A stretch of DNA of 64,000 nt. Source: Dirofilaria immitis. Taxonomy: Eukaryota > Nematoda > Chromadorea > Rhabditida > Onchocercidae. Of the stretch, positions 1 through 13,468 are shown one piece after another (positions within the stretch are counted from its first letter, which is position 1; each line of letters begins with the position of its first letter). The stretch lies in the NCBI GenBank assembly GCA_024305405.1, contig JAKNDB010000109.1, positions 3,968,001 through 4,032,000 of the forward strand. The letters are read 5' to 3'. Position numbers and translations under genes: made by a program. The notes below the pieces were generated by a model. It was not told the DNA's origin, made no database searches, and saw only the letters and a program-made list of their open reading frames with translations.

Positions 1-2405
1 CAATACTCCAACAACATCTTATGATTCCGAGGATTAAAAATCTAGTTGTGATTTTGGAAGCTATTTACACTTTTTTAAGAGTTAAATGTTCATATTGGAA
101 GATGATTTGCGTTTGTTTAATGTTTCGGCTAGCTACATAATTAGTAATTAAAAAGTTTATTTGATTTAGGCAATTCACAGAACTACTAGATTTAATAGTT
201 TTACAGAATTTAAACAATTCCATGACTACAAGATTGATAAGAGAAGTTCAGATGATTTTAAACGATTTACATCACTATAAAAGTAAACAGATAAGGAGAT
301 AATTTATTAATTTTGAAAATATGAACGAAGACAATTCTGTATTACGAAATTATTTGCTTATATCCGGATATTTATTAATACAGAAATATGCTTTTTTATC
401 GATATATTTATATTATAAAATATTTCCGCTTTTCCAACATGGTCAGAAGCAGCAACTTTGGAGTTACATTTTCTCTAATAAGTTTATTAGCGAACAATAA
501 CAATTACTTTTCTCTATAGTAAGAGAAAATTATATCAATTATATTTTTAGGGGATTTCAAGCTCATTATTTAAAATCCACGAAACGTTGCATGAGGATAG
601 CAGTGAGGGTAGAGTGGACGGCGAAGATAAGGAAAGAAAATGCAAGACGAATGAAGGATTTTATCGATTTACCTTTATGCTAATCAAATTTATCCACATG
701 CACACTGATTAACAAGAATTAAACTTGCAGATAATAGAACAGACATCTGTTTCGCATATGATATATTTGGATCAATATTTATACATAGACGACCTCTTAT
801 ACTGAAAACTGTTGAATATATCAACAGGGCACACTTTTCGTGACAGTTTAGATGCACAATTTCATTAAAAATATATCCATTTACCTTCATTCAATTGATT
901 TCATACCAGATAAGATTGCAAACATAGACACTTTACGCTTTCCCAAAAAATATCAATCAAAATTGTGTCCTGATGGTTTTCCCAGTAATGTTAGCGGTAG
1001 TAATGTGTGCTTGGAGCACTGATTCTGAAAATGCGCTGCTTTATGTTCCAAGTTTTCCTTGAATTATCGAATCAATATTCATATTCATCATCGTTTACCA
1101 ATTAAATTTCACTTTTTCAGTCAGATGCTAGTTGCTCTTTCATCTTCTCTTCTGAATTCTTGATACTACTAATTAATTCAGCGAAATTTTCGGTTTTATG
1201 AATTTATTTTGATCTTGAAAATCTATATTCAAATTTTTATTCTATTTGCCAGATTTTGCAGCAGGAAGATGCCAAAATCAGAAACGATGATTAGTCTCCT
1301 CCAGATCGTCCAGCTATCTAATATACCAACAAGTCTCGTGTGTTGAACTCTTTTGTTTAATGCTTCATCTTCCAGTTGAATTCTGTACCTTAAATGACTT
1401 GAAAAGAGTCCATAATCTCATCTATTTTCTGTAAGATTTATTCAGTCTTAAACATTTCTTCTCCGATATGATAATACTTCCAGATCACACAAAACGTTAT
1501 TAACATAAAGAAATTAATATTTTGATGGTGGAAAAAAGTTTTTAGGCATTTCATATGCATGCATATGAAAGAAGTTATTTTGATTGCTTTCATCTGCTTA
1601 CTAACGCTATAATAGATTTCAGTAATGAGAATATTTCTAAAAATTTGTTTTTCTACTTCAATTTGAAAAAAAAATCTTATGAAAATACAAAATGGCTATT
1701 TTTACAATTAGATTATATCAGTATTTTACGCAATACTATGCTCATTGATAACTAATGACATATTATGGCATATGGTATAAAATTGTTCGTTGTTGAAGTG
1801 TTTTTTGTCATACAGGCAAAGATTCAATTACTTTTTACCTTGTCTTATTAGTTTAACGTAGTTTCATTCTACCGATATCGTCAGTTAAATGATGAACAAA
1901 TAAAAAAATTGGCAGTTGATATATTGACCAGTGTTTGAAGCTTCGATTGTGGATCAAAAGGAAAAGAACTTGGTCAGAATAAAAGTAACTATTGAGATTT
2001 CCAAGGACAATGGATAAATTTCACGTCAGTTATTACAAGGAAATAACGCTCAGTGAACATTCTAGTTAATTTAACAGTGGATAAACTTCTGCTTTGATAT
2101 TAGCATTACATAACTGTAAGGCTTTAATTGAGTATCAAGTCTTTCGTTTTTCGTGTATAGAACTTATCAGTTGGCTTTGTTGCTAGAAAATATGTTAGAG
2201 AGTACATTCCGAAAGACTAATATGAGATTGTCTAATATATCACTACCAACTACTTGCCACGCAAGTGGTGTATATAAGAAAAATTGTGAACAATAAGGTG
2301 GTACCGACTGAGAAGGTGGGAGATGAAGTATGACCTGAGCTCATCAACTTCTACGCTACCGCTACTACAGCTATTTCACTTCTTGCACTCTCCTTGTCTT
2401 GCTAG
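1..2405. other. Non-coding flank, no gene recognised
   Basis: A+T-rich sequence on both strands. Open frames here are 66 codons or shorter, and none looks like a known protein or carries convincing flanking splice sites. The last part holds a pyrimidine-rich tract that leads into the first gene. No RNA gene or mobile element was recognised. Confidence 0.6.
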
Positions 2406-2406
2406 C
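2385..2406 (+). promoter_or_regulatory. Candidate spliced-leader trans-splice acceptor
   Basis: A pyrimidine-rich run ends in GCTAG at 2401-2405, six bases before the ATG at 2412 of the leprecan-family gene. Nematode mRNAs are often trans-spliced to a leader at just such an unpaired acceptor a few bases upstream of the start codon. The acceptor is seen in the sequence; its use for trans-splicing is inferred. Confidence 0.4.
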
Positions 2407-2411
2407 AAATA

Positions 2412-5400
2412 ATGCATTACATTTCTTTATTGATAATTCCATTACTTCTTCAAGATGGAGCCATATGTACTTCCGAAGAACCTGAGGTAAGTTCTTTTTA
2501 AAAAATTTACATCCTCTATTCATCACGCATAATATACTACAGCTTTTGTTTCGTCAAATTTTTCGGACAAATTCTCCAATTTTTTTGAATTTCTAAAAAG
2601 TTTTTTTCTACCCTAAAATTAGACAGGTTTATCCAATTTCAAGAATTCACGATTTCAGAAATCTTTTTAGGAAATTAATATAATAAAATTTAATTTTCAA
2701 GGTAACCTTTGAACAGTTGTATAAATATGGCAAAATCGAATACACGAAGGGTAACTGGAATGACTGCATTGCATTTTTCTTCGGTCAATCGAAGATTTCG
2801 ATTATTTTGTTGATGAAAATGTGTGGTGTCGCGAGAAGTGCGCACGAGAGAATAAAATAAACAGGCAGACAGGTCCGTTTATTTTATCTAGTATTTTTGA
2901 ATTAACTTTGTATACGAATGTATACGAATACTTCGAAAAATTGATTTTATTGTCATTGCATTGAATAATTAAATAATCTTAATGGGCATTTCGGAAAATA
3001 TATATCAAAAGTACTGCGGATCAATCAAGGATACCAGTTTGCTTCTATAAATAATTAAGTTGACCCAGGTAGATTCGGAATTTCTTCATCATTTATTTTA
3101 TGCAGATTATTCATTATATTGCTAATATACACGAATTTTGTCTGTCATTAAAATTTGTAGAATTGAAAGATGCTAAAGAAGATATTGTGGAGATAGCAAT
3201 GATGTATACAAACGCTCAACATGCACTATGCTTATTTCGGTGTAAAAATGACCGGCTAACAACGATGAGACCTCCACTAAACGATCCCGACGTTTTTGAA
3301 GAATTTCAAGCCCGGAAGCCATATCAATATCTACAGATCTGCTATTGGAAGGTTCCATTTAACAAACTGTCTGATAGATAGTTTGTAGAATAATTTTCTT
3401 AACGCATTTTTTAAAATTTTCTAAGTGGTATATATATAATTAAAATCTAATTTCAATTCAAAAGTAAGCCACTCTTTTCAGCAAAAAGATTTAGCATTAG
3501 CCGTAAGAAGTGCCTACACATATTTGGTGGCAAATCCAAGGGATCAGGAAACGCTGGATAATTTAGCATTTTACATGGAACAAGATGGATATAATGAAAA
3601 TATGCTTATCGATGTTCGACAGATGAAATATGAGGTAAATAAATGAGATTTTGCAAGTGTACTTTTAGGAAACTGAGAAATGAGATGACTGGTTGCAAAA
3701 TTGAAAAAAATCCCAAACTTACAGGTTAATGAAGAATATCTCAAAATAAAACTTTTATATAAAATGAGATTTCTTCGCCCACAACATAGTGATATATGAA
3801 ATGAGGCTCAATACTTCAAACCGCATGATTAATCATCAAACTACAATTGATATCATTGATGATACTATGTGAATGCTTACAATCTTATTCTTTTATATGA
3901 ATATATACACGTCATTTATTCGTGAAATCGACTGGTATGCGAAATATGAAGCGATCAAAAGATGTTTATGTGATGGATTTTAGAATGACCACATAATTCA
4001 GTAGAATTGTTTTGGATCTAGGCAAGTTATATGCGAGGTGTTAAAGCATACAACGATGAAGAATGGCAGTTGTGTGTTAATGAATTCGAAATTTCTGTGA
4101 AACAATTTTTTGACGAAGAGCAAAAGTGTCGGCACGTTTGCACAGATAAATTAAACTGGGAAGCATTTGATAGCGCCAATCCGGAAATCACTACTGTTAT
4201 CGCAAGTTTGTATTAGCTGCATTATTTGCCACTAAATTTTCCGAATATCATGCACAAATCCCATACACTTATGTCACGTATTTGTTCCAGGTATATATTT
4301 GTCAGTACTACGATGTAAACATGACTGTGTTAAGAAACTTTCACGGGTAAATGGTCATGACATCGGATTCATTCTTCCATCATATTTCGAATATCTCCAC
4401 GTTTGCTACTACAAGTGTTAGTTTACCCATAAAAAAGGAATAACGGAATATAAATAATGTTTTCACATCATACATCCGATGCTATTGCCCAAGGATAATC
4501 TGAAAAAGCCTATTAATCATTACACTTTTCCGTTTAATCTATTGACTTAATGGATCATTCATTTTTCGAGCATAAAAGCCAATAAGGCAAATATCTTTTC
4601 GGTTTGTTTGAAATCTCCGAGGCGATATCCAACAGCAAAACCAATTACAATAATCATTTAATAGAATAAATTTGTGCAATAAATTTCTTTCAGACGAAAC
4701 AACGAATCAGAAAAATTTTATTTATAATGTCAGTATTTTTCAATTTTAAGAAGTATGAATCACTATACGCTAGTATTTTCTAAAGCAAAAAATGCAACCA
4801 TTCAACAATTTCTGAAAATTTCCAGTGAATCGCGGAAAAGATGCATGCGAATCCGTTGCAAATAGCATTTTACTGAATCAAGCAATCCCATTATGCGGCG
4901 CAACAGGCTCTTCTATTCAAAAACATACAGGAATGATAATCTTTTCAAACCTTCTGATGTAAGCTTCCAATAGATCACATAAAATTACTTTTCTTTTAAT
5001 GTTCGGATTGTTAAAAAATCCACTGAAATCATCATATACATACACGCATATATAAAAAGCAATGAAGTTACAATTCTCTCATGTGTATATATGTTTTTTA
5101 TTTGTCATCTATTATTCCAGGGAATTATCGAATTCCATAAACTGTATGCAATCGAGCGACTCTTCCTGGAGTTCGTTGATGAACGTTTCAAGTTTGAAAA
5201 CAATGAGGTACCAATATTTTTGTTTGCGATCATCAAAATTTCATTGGATTTTTGCACTTTCACTAAAACTACAAAATGTGCTAAGAAAAATGAAATTATG
5301 ATTCATTTTTCATGATGATAATTTGTAGCTATCCTCAGAGAGAATAGATGATCATCTTCCACTGGATATAACCATACCTATTAACGATGATTTCGACTAC

Positions 5401-5619
5401 TCGGAGATCGATAAGAACTTATTTACTGAGGGAGAATGTTCGGCATTAGCAATAGCGGCTATATTCGAAACAAGAACAGCACAACAAAAGCAATTATTAA
5501 TCGATCTAACTGACCGAATGGTGTTACGGTATAGAACTCAAGCTCTGTACCATTCTCTCACTTGTTCCCGGACATCACTGCGCCGGAATGTCCTCATCAC
5601 TCACTTATCGTATCCATAG
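2412..5619 (+). CDS. CRTAP / prolyl 3-hydroxylase (leprecan) family protein
   Basis: Secreted or ER-lumenal relative of CRTAP and the P3H collagen hydroxylases, which modify or chaperone procollagen prolines. Exons I infer: 2412-2486 (signal peptide, MHYISLLIIPLLL), 2702-2872, 3161-3351, 3482-3634, 4022-4205, 4291-4416, 4826-4958, 5121-5207 and 5329-5619. Family marks are tetratricopeptide-like helix pairs and repeated CxxxC motifs (CREKC, CRHVC, CKHDC), each followed by YxYLQxxYWK or YFEYLHVCYYK text. Splice phases agree only if one base is restored in the T-run at 2774-2778 and one near 4878-4884; both repairs give family-like sequence. As read, the frame stops at 5617-5619, before a dioxygenase domain. 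Human CRTAP and P3H4 also lack that domain, so this may be a non-catalytic member. It is convergent with the ferredoxin gene. Family assignment is strong; intactness and exact subtype are uncertain. Confidence 0.8.
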
Positions 5620-6395
5620 ATCGTTCAAGTTGTGGTACATTTCTGACTAATCCACAACCCAATTCTTGTGTACTCATTTTTTGCGTTGATTAGAATAACG
5701 ATCACTTCCCTATCCTAATAATTTATATTTACATAAACTCAAATATCAGTAAAAATATTTATACTTTCGCAATTTAACTACAAATACTAATATAATCCAT
5801 AATGAACGATTTGAATTATGCAAATTCCATTTCTTGATTCCCTGATATAATTTCACTTTCGTGCATCCTACCAATATCAGTAAACAATAGCAACTGGAAC
5901 TGGAGGGATTTTTAAACTGTCTTGCTTTATCGAATGATATGCGAAATCACTGATAGGTATATATATGATAAAAGATCATATAGCTTTTTAATACTGGCAT
6001 TTTTATATAAAAATTGAGATCTAAGATTCCTGATTTTCTCTCAAACTACTTCTGCTGACGCAGATGCGCCTGAATTATCCTACATATATATAGTCATGAC
6101 AAATATAGAGTTAAACTTAAATAACTAAATCAAGATATTCAACTTTGTACACACAACACACATACAAAGAATATTTCAAATTTCTCGATAGAAATGCCAG
6201 ATTTGCCATATTGAACTCTGTTAGAGTAAAATTGAAATCTTAATACAAGCCCCTAAGCACAATTGTCTTCTGTCAATTTCTTTCAGTCCATACTATGTAA
6301 TTTTAAATGGAGTACATAAATCAAGTTCTGTACGATTGCAACTAATACAACTATTAAATAAAATGCAGATGAATGAAATGGACAACGATAATTAA
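5540..6395 (+). pseudogene. Possible degenerate dioxygenase-domain exons of the leprecan gene
   Basis: Three pieces resemble the P3H catalytic barrel, weakly. After a frame change near 5580, the text to 5669 ends in SIDRSSC, where active P3Hs have an HxD motif followed by NC. From 5891 (acceptor at 5890) the frame reads GFLNCLALSND, like the RDYSAILYLND strand, and then stops at TGA. From 6287, after a strong acceptor, a frame to the stop at 6393-6395 begins PYYVILNGVHK, which could match the last barrel strand but with Tyr for the second metal His and no 2-oxoglutarate Arg. The intervening strand is not resolved. This is a hypothesis from alignment by eye; the pieces could also be chance open frames. 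Confidence 0.35.
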
Positions 6396-6754
6396 TATGG
6401 TTCATCTTCTAAGACATCACAGAAATCATACATATAAGACGGAATTTTTATTTTTTAATCGATATGATTCTACGCAACTCAAGCAGTATTTCAGTTATTT
6501 TGCAAAAGCATTGGAAATTAACAATTACGACAAAGCAGAGTTGGTACTCGCACAACAGCACAATTCCATACAGCTACATTCTTCCAAAGCGCCATGCTCC
6601 TCATGTATTTTCAAAAATAAAGGCAAGTTTGACCAGCATTATTTTGAAAAGATCTTACTTGTAAGACACAAAATTCCTAAAAGACAAATCTCTTCAAAGC
6701 AAAATAATCTCCAGAGATAATGATCATTTGCTTCAGCATTCCCTCTCATGATAG

Positions 6755-7696
<942 letters not shown>

Positions 7697-9734
7697 ATTT
7701 CTTGAAAACGACTCAGTTGATGATCAATATCTTTGACAAGATTTCAAAATTCAATCATTTTTAATACTCTCAAATGGAGAGGTTTCTAATATGTATAATC
7801 ACTAAAATTATTCTCATTATCTCTAAGATTTTCTCGATGTACACTAGATACGGTTACTTTCATCTGAATTACTGGTTAACTGACTGAGAAGTGTAGGTAG
7901 AGTTACAAATACTCGAATCTTTCTTTTTCAGTATTTAGCTAATATCCATTGTTTTCGTCAAACTAGCTCATATTAGTTGGAAATATCGAGTAACATCCAA
8001 AGATGTATTTCAAAATCTAAAAAGATAATAAGATTTCATATTTGGTCCAAATTTCACGTGTAACATTTGAAAACGGCATCACATATCTCATGTGCAATAC
8101 AGAATAATCATTAGTGACTCCGTTAGTGGTTCCCGTAGATAGTATCAGCTCAAACATTACATCATATAAAAATTAAATCCTCAAGAACGCCCCAACAATA
8201 ACTATTTAAGATATTTACAATATCAGTCGCTCTGAATAAATTATGGAACTAATTTGTAACATTTTTCGTCACGAGCATTCCCAATTTCAGGAATTAATAA
8301 AGTTCCAATAAATCTATTTTACCTATCCTAGAAATCCACCTGCCCACCTAACTACAACTGCAAGAACCTCAACATATAAAACACACCACCATCCTTCAAG
8401 TTATACTTAAATTGCTGTGAGAATGATGGAACAGCTCACAATGCAATCTCCCTATCCTATGGCAACTCTCTCCCATTTCTGGAGCCCCGCCAAAATTAAT
8501 AACTGGGAAGATACCTTTTCCTTCTGCTTATTAAGCTGTTTAATTGCGTCACTGGACGCACCCTTCATATCATCTTGTTTAATTCACCCACTAGGTAATC
8601 TAGTTACCTATTCCAGATGCGATACATGATCATTCTCCTACAATAAAATTAGTAACTGGATTTCTGACAATAAGCATGTGAACACTCTTTCTATTTCGAG
8701 AACAGAATACCGTAGTTGGACATGCTAGAATTTATTTTGCTAAAAAGCAAATGTTGTCACGTGCTATGTTAGAACAGTCTTCCGAAAAATTTAATTTCAT
8801 CATCTTTTGGTTGATAAGTCTTAAACTTTTGTTTTTATTCTTTGTCATTAAGTATCTTTTTGCTAGTCTTCCTCGTCTTTGAATATCTTTTTTAAAATAT
8901 AGTTTCTAAAAATTCAAAAACTACAGCTTTAACCCTATTTTTTCCCCTCATAAAAAGAAGGAGAGATTTTACGATAAACGATATGGAAATCAAGGAATGA
9001 TTGAAAAAGAGAATTAGTGAGTATCTTTTTATTTTAAGCATATTACCATAAGTTTAAATAGCAAAAATTTTCCTTTCCCTATTCTCTCTATTTAGTTCTG
9101 ACTGATTATGATTTCTGCAAGACGATTAGGGTGGACACAATTTCGCGATAGAATCACTACTAATAACTTCAACCACTGTTGTAATCTCGAAATATTCTCA
9201 TAAGGCACTCTTACCAGACCGGTACAGTCTTTCAATAACAGCTCATCGCTCTAAAATAGAACCAATATCCCAGTCATCTGAGATAGATAACATCTTCACT
9301 CCGTTAACCTCTCTTTTCTCACGACAAATTGGCTATTCATCTCCCAACCGGTAGTTAAATTTTAACGGTCCTGAAATGGTCTTTGATTTTTCCGTATGAT
9401 GAGATGTTGGATTGCTGGGAGCTAAAAGTGAAGGGGTGGGATCTCTGGGGTTTTGAATTTTTTTCGTTCTCTGACTATTTTGTGTCTGGATATCGAGAAA
9501 ATCTAGTCGTGTTGAGTGAATTAGACGTAAAAGTTATATCAGAATGAGGATCATCCGGTCATCTGCTATACTCACATTTCCTTCGCTGATACCATTGTAT
9601 ATCACTCCCTTTTCTGTTAAGTAAATTACTGTGTTGTCAGCAATCTGTCTGTTAATGAGCACTTCCCATCCTGTGATCTTTCCTGATTCTACAAAAGCAT
9701 ATACTCAGGATAATGATAAATAAATGCATTGTAG
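7697..9734. promoter_or_regulatory. Shared upstream region of divergent ferredoxin and Ac45 genes
   Basis: About 2 kb lies between the ferredoxin start (minus strand) and the putative Ac45 start (plus strand). The longest open frame is about 70 codons (8417-8629, plus) and resembles nothing. A second possible signal-peptide-like ATG frame (MRIIRSSAILTFPSLIP) begins near 9544. Promoters of both genes are presumably here, but I recognise no specific element. Confidence 0.45.
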
Positions 9735-12700
9735 ATGTGGCAGCTTTGTGCGACACTCTTTGCGACCTGGTTCCATTATTGCATCGCTTATGATACTATC
9801 ATTCTTTCAACCTTGAGGTTAAAGTAAGTTTTGATTTTAGTGCTTATCGTCGCTTCTTTTTGTTCATCGTAAATCACATTTCCTTGTTCCCAACATTGCA
9901 CACGTTATCTTCACTGTCCAATGTATGACAGTATTTTTCTTATTTGATTTCTGAGATCTGAGCGCACAGTTTTGTATAAAGGAGAGTGGGTCCCAGTTCT
10001 GCCTTGACATTTCCTATTCATTATATCTCCTGTGCATGGTGAAATCTCGAATTCTGTGCCAGAAGTAAAGCATGATTTTCACATATTATAAAAAGTGCTG
10101 AGACAGTATATTTCATTTCAGAAAATGACAATGGAAGACCTAACAGTGTCCTCAAAGATATTAGCTATTGGTGTTAAGGATTTCTCATTACCAAACTTTG
10201 GCGTATACGCGCAAGTCTATAGTGCTCAAAACTCTGGTGGTCCTTTCGCATCAGTAATGCGAATCTTCCTTATCGAAAAGCACTTCCAATGGAAAATCCA
10301 TTAATGGTGAACTCTGCTTTTTGTAAACTGAAAGTGATCCCAGGGTAACTCTTTCTGGGATGAAGGACTGCATAAGCAGAGTACCACTTAGTAGATAAAG
10401 TGGTTAGTATCATTCGCTTCTTTGATGCTACTCTGGAGGGATGTGGTTTTAATCGCATAGTTTTCGGGATTTTCAGTTTTATATTATGCAAAAATTTGCA
10501 TATTTCCTATATATAACAACTGAATCTATTTTTCTCCATTTTGTGAAGCAGTTTTTTCAGGTAACTTCTAACAGTGCTGAGAAATCTGATGTTAATGTAG
10601 TCTACAACACATTTGATACTTTGGAAGACCTGCATAATATTCTATCAACTGCTGAAAATTTTAAAGGCTATGAAACAGTTATCATTTCTTCTCAAGATGC
10701 TTTTCAAAAGAACTGGTTCGCTTTTTCACCTTTAGCAACAGAATCATTATATAACCTCACTTTTTATCACAGTAACCTTTGCAGATTCGTCGCAAGCGTG
10801 TTTCCTCGCATCTTACTTTTGATGAGGAGCCATCTGATGAAGTTTCGAAACCAGGAGGCAAAAACAAGCAGGTAATCGACAGAGGTTATCTGCCATAGAT
10901 CGTCATGTAATTTTTTCTTTATTTCAACACATTTTTTCTTTAAGAATCTGTCAATAGCGACAACATTTCGAAGTAAAGACACATGGCCCATCCACAGATA
11001 GGATTTTTTATTTGAAATTACACGGTGAAGGATAACCGTCTCAGATTATGTACTTTATTTCCTAGGTTCATCAAGCATGAAATTCACTTCTGGGATTCTC
11101 TAATATTAATGATTCGATTATTTTAATTGTATTGTTTATAAATGTATAAGCATGTTAATGCATGTAGAATATATATATCTTTTTAATATCCACGAGATTT
11201 GTAGAACTTGAATGGATATAATAAAATTATTTTATCATCAAATCAGAAAAATTACTAAGTATGAACTAAAGTGACAAGTTTTTCTTTGAAGCACAAAGTA
11301 ATTACACATACTGAAAGTTAAGATGGCTTGTTTACAAGATTTCGGACATTTTTAAAGACAGCTAGATTCTTTTTCTCGAAATATCAATAAGTTGTCGTAC
11401 ATTTGATTGATTTGCCTGGTTTTCTTGATATTTTTATCAAACCTGTTTTGATCACGCTCAGAAAAACTATTTAAAAAAATGAGTTTCAAATGTTTGTCAA
11501 TTCCAGCTTTTTGAATGCTTTCAAGGTATTATGACAAAAATTTTGTAGGGAATATAAGGATTCTTTTGTTATTCATTACCTACATCGAAAGTTTAGTGGA
11601 ATGTGCCCCAGTGTGACAACTTATTGAATTGTAGAACGGCAATTGCTGTTCATTAATTATTTCTGCATATTTTACACTTGGTAAATTATGTCGCATTATT
11701 GTTATAGTAAATCTTTAAGTGATTATTTTCACTCGCTTTACTGTCTTGTTTATCATGTGTATTTTCTTGTATTTCTTTTAAAAGAATCTTTGCTTTTCAA
11801 TTTCACTCCTGTGATGAAAATCTTTTTGCATATTATTTCTAATACTATCTACAAGTTTGTTCTATATTTCCTGAGATCCGTTTTTGAAAATATTCACAAT
11901 TTTGTTTTTAGAATATGCCTGTGGTGTTGCCTCCCTTAATCCGTCACAAAAATAACATGTCTGCTTTACATGGAGGCATTCGACATTATTATTCCGAATT
12001 TTCATTTTTAACTGTTAATAGTGAAAGCAAAAACAAATATTCAGTTGAACCAGATAACTATAAATGTAATGTGAACAACAGTCAAGGTGGTGCAAGGTTA
12101 GCAGTGCAATTGTTCTTTGTGTTTTTATTTTTTAATATATTTATGGGAAATTATTTGTTAGTCTTATATTTCTTACTATACTAGGTTTATAAATGAATTG
12201 TTAGGAACAAATAAAATATCTATTATGTCAGGTTTTCTTTTCTAACCTGTTTACAGTGATTAGGAATTGTGATCACGGATATATAAAGAGTTTAGGAATT
12301 TTAAGCTAGTGCTTATATGTTGCTGAATATAAATTTTCGCTGTTACAGTTTCATAATTGATATAGAAGTTGGAGAAAATATAGAAGATGCCAAAAAGAAT
12401 TCTCTCTGAAGAATGGTACCACGATAACAGTTCAGTAAGATATTCTTGGACCAGTTAATGAGTTATATATTATCATTGTTGAAGCTTTTATTTTGTATTT
12501 TCAGATTAGATTTCATACGAAGTCGGAATGGCTATTGGTATTTAAATAGTACAACATTAAAGAATAATTTCAAAATTGCTGCTAAGGACAGTAAAGTTCG
12601 TTTTTTTATCTTGAAATAGATTAAAATGTATTTTATGCACAAAAGATGTTAATAATGTTGGTACCTATAGTTTAGTATCCGAAGTATAGATAGTTTTTCC

Positions 12701-13377
12701 TTTATATCCGTAATTAGGATACGGCATTTTTACTAGTTGATAATTTTTACTGTTGAGATATTCGTTTTGTGATATGTTTTCATTTAGCAAGACCTAATTG
12801 TAAATGGTGGTACCGCTATGAATCGAGTAGATGTTGGAGCCGTGTTTAATCAGAATTTTGCTTGCTATCAAACAGATGCAGCAGTGTTCAACGTATCAGA
12901 TAAAAGAAATCCAACACATGTCGGAATTTCGTTGCGGAATTTCGAGGTACGCAGCTGTAAAGTTTCTTGCATTTTTCACGATATTTATCATGCTTATTTT
13001 TAAACCACATTGACAAAAGTGCATGAAAAAGGACCAGAAAATAAAGGAGAAAGGTTTTAACCTAAACATTGATAGTGATTTGTTGAGGACCTAACGAGCA
13101 TTGATTTTTTTTTAATAAGACCTGATTGTGAGTGATAAAGGAGTGCTCGAGAAAACATATAAATAAAATTGAATTTCAGGTAACTTTGGGACTTGCAGGT
13201 GACAAAACAAAGTTTGGTTACTATACAGCGGATTGTGTTGGAACATTTAGTGCCGGGACTTGGATGGGTATTATCATTTCTGTTGTTTTTATAAGCATTC
13301 TATTGTTCGGTTATTTGATGGTGCAGTCAATACAGACGATGGATCGATTCGATGACCTGAAACAAAACAGATTGTAA
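9735..13377 (+). CDS. vha-19: V-ATPase accessory subunit Ac45 (ATP6AP1 family)
   Basis: Type I membrane subunit associated with the V0 sector, guiding V-ATPase assembly and trafficking in secretory and endosomal membranes. Exons: 9735-9823 (tentative signal peptide MWQLCATLFATWFHYCIA), 10122-10344, 10561-10715, 10785-10871, 11912-12096, 12349-12434, 12505 to about 12590-12595, about 12788-12946, and 13180-13377. Diagnostic features: a furin-like RRKR site at the start of exon 10785; the lumenal domain with NGYWYLN and FACYQTDAAV text; and a C-terminal single membrane span (GTWMGIIISVVFISILLFGY) followed by the conserved cytoplasmic tail QTMDRFDD. Exons from 11912 join in phase except for a break near 12400. 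One-base repairs are also needed at 10244-10246, near 10343 and near 10710-10715. About 40 N-terminal residues between 9823 and 10122 are unresolved. The identity is firm from the C-terminal half; the 5' end is tentative. Confidence 0.86.
10872..11911 (+). other. Intron of the Ac45 gene (about 1 kb)
   Basis: Bounded by the donor after GGKNKQ (GTAATC at 10872) and the acceptor TTTTTAG ending at 11911, both in phase 0. The sequence is A+T-rich with no open frame or RNA gene I can recognise. Confidence 0.7.
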
Positions 13378-13462
13378 TTAATTTTAAAGAATGAACGATG
13401 GCACATTACTTTCAGTGATTATAAAATTCTGCTATTTAACACTACTATTTTATATTTCCTTT

Positions 13463-13468
13463 ATTAAA
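13463..13468 (+). promoter_or_regulatory. Possible polyadenylation signal ATTAAA of the Ac45 gene
   Basis: ATTAAA, the common variant signal, lies about 86 bases after the Ac45 stop codon at 13375-13377. No perfect AATAAA was seen closer. The match could be chance in A+T-rich DNA. Confidence 0.35.
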
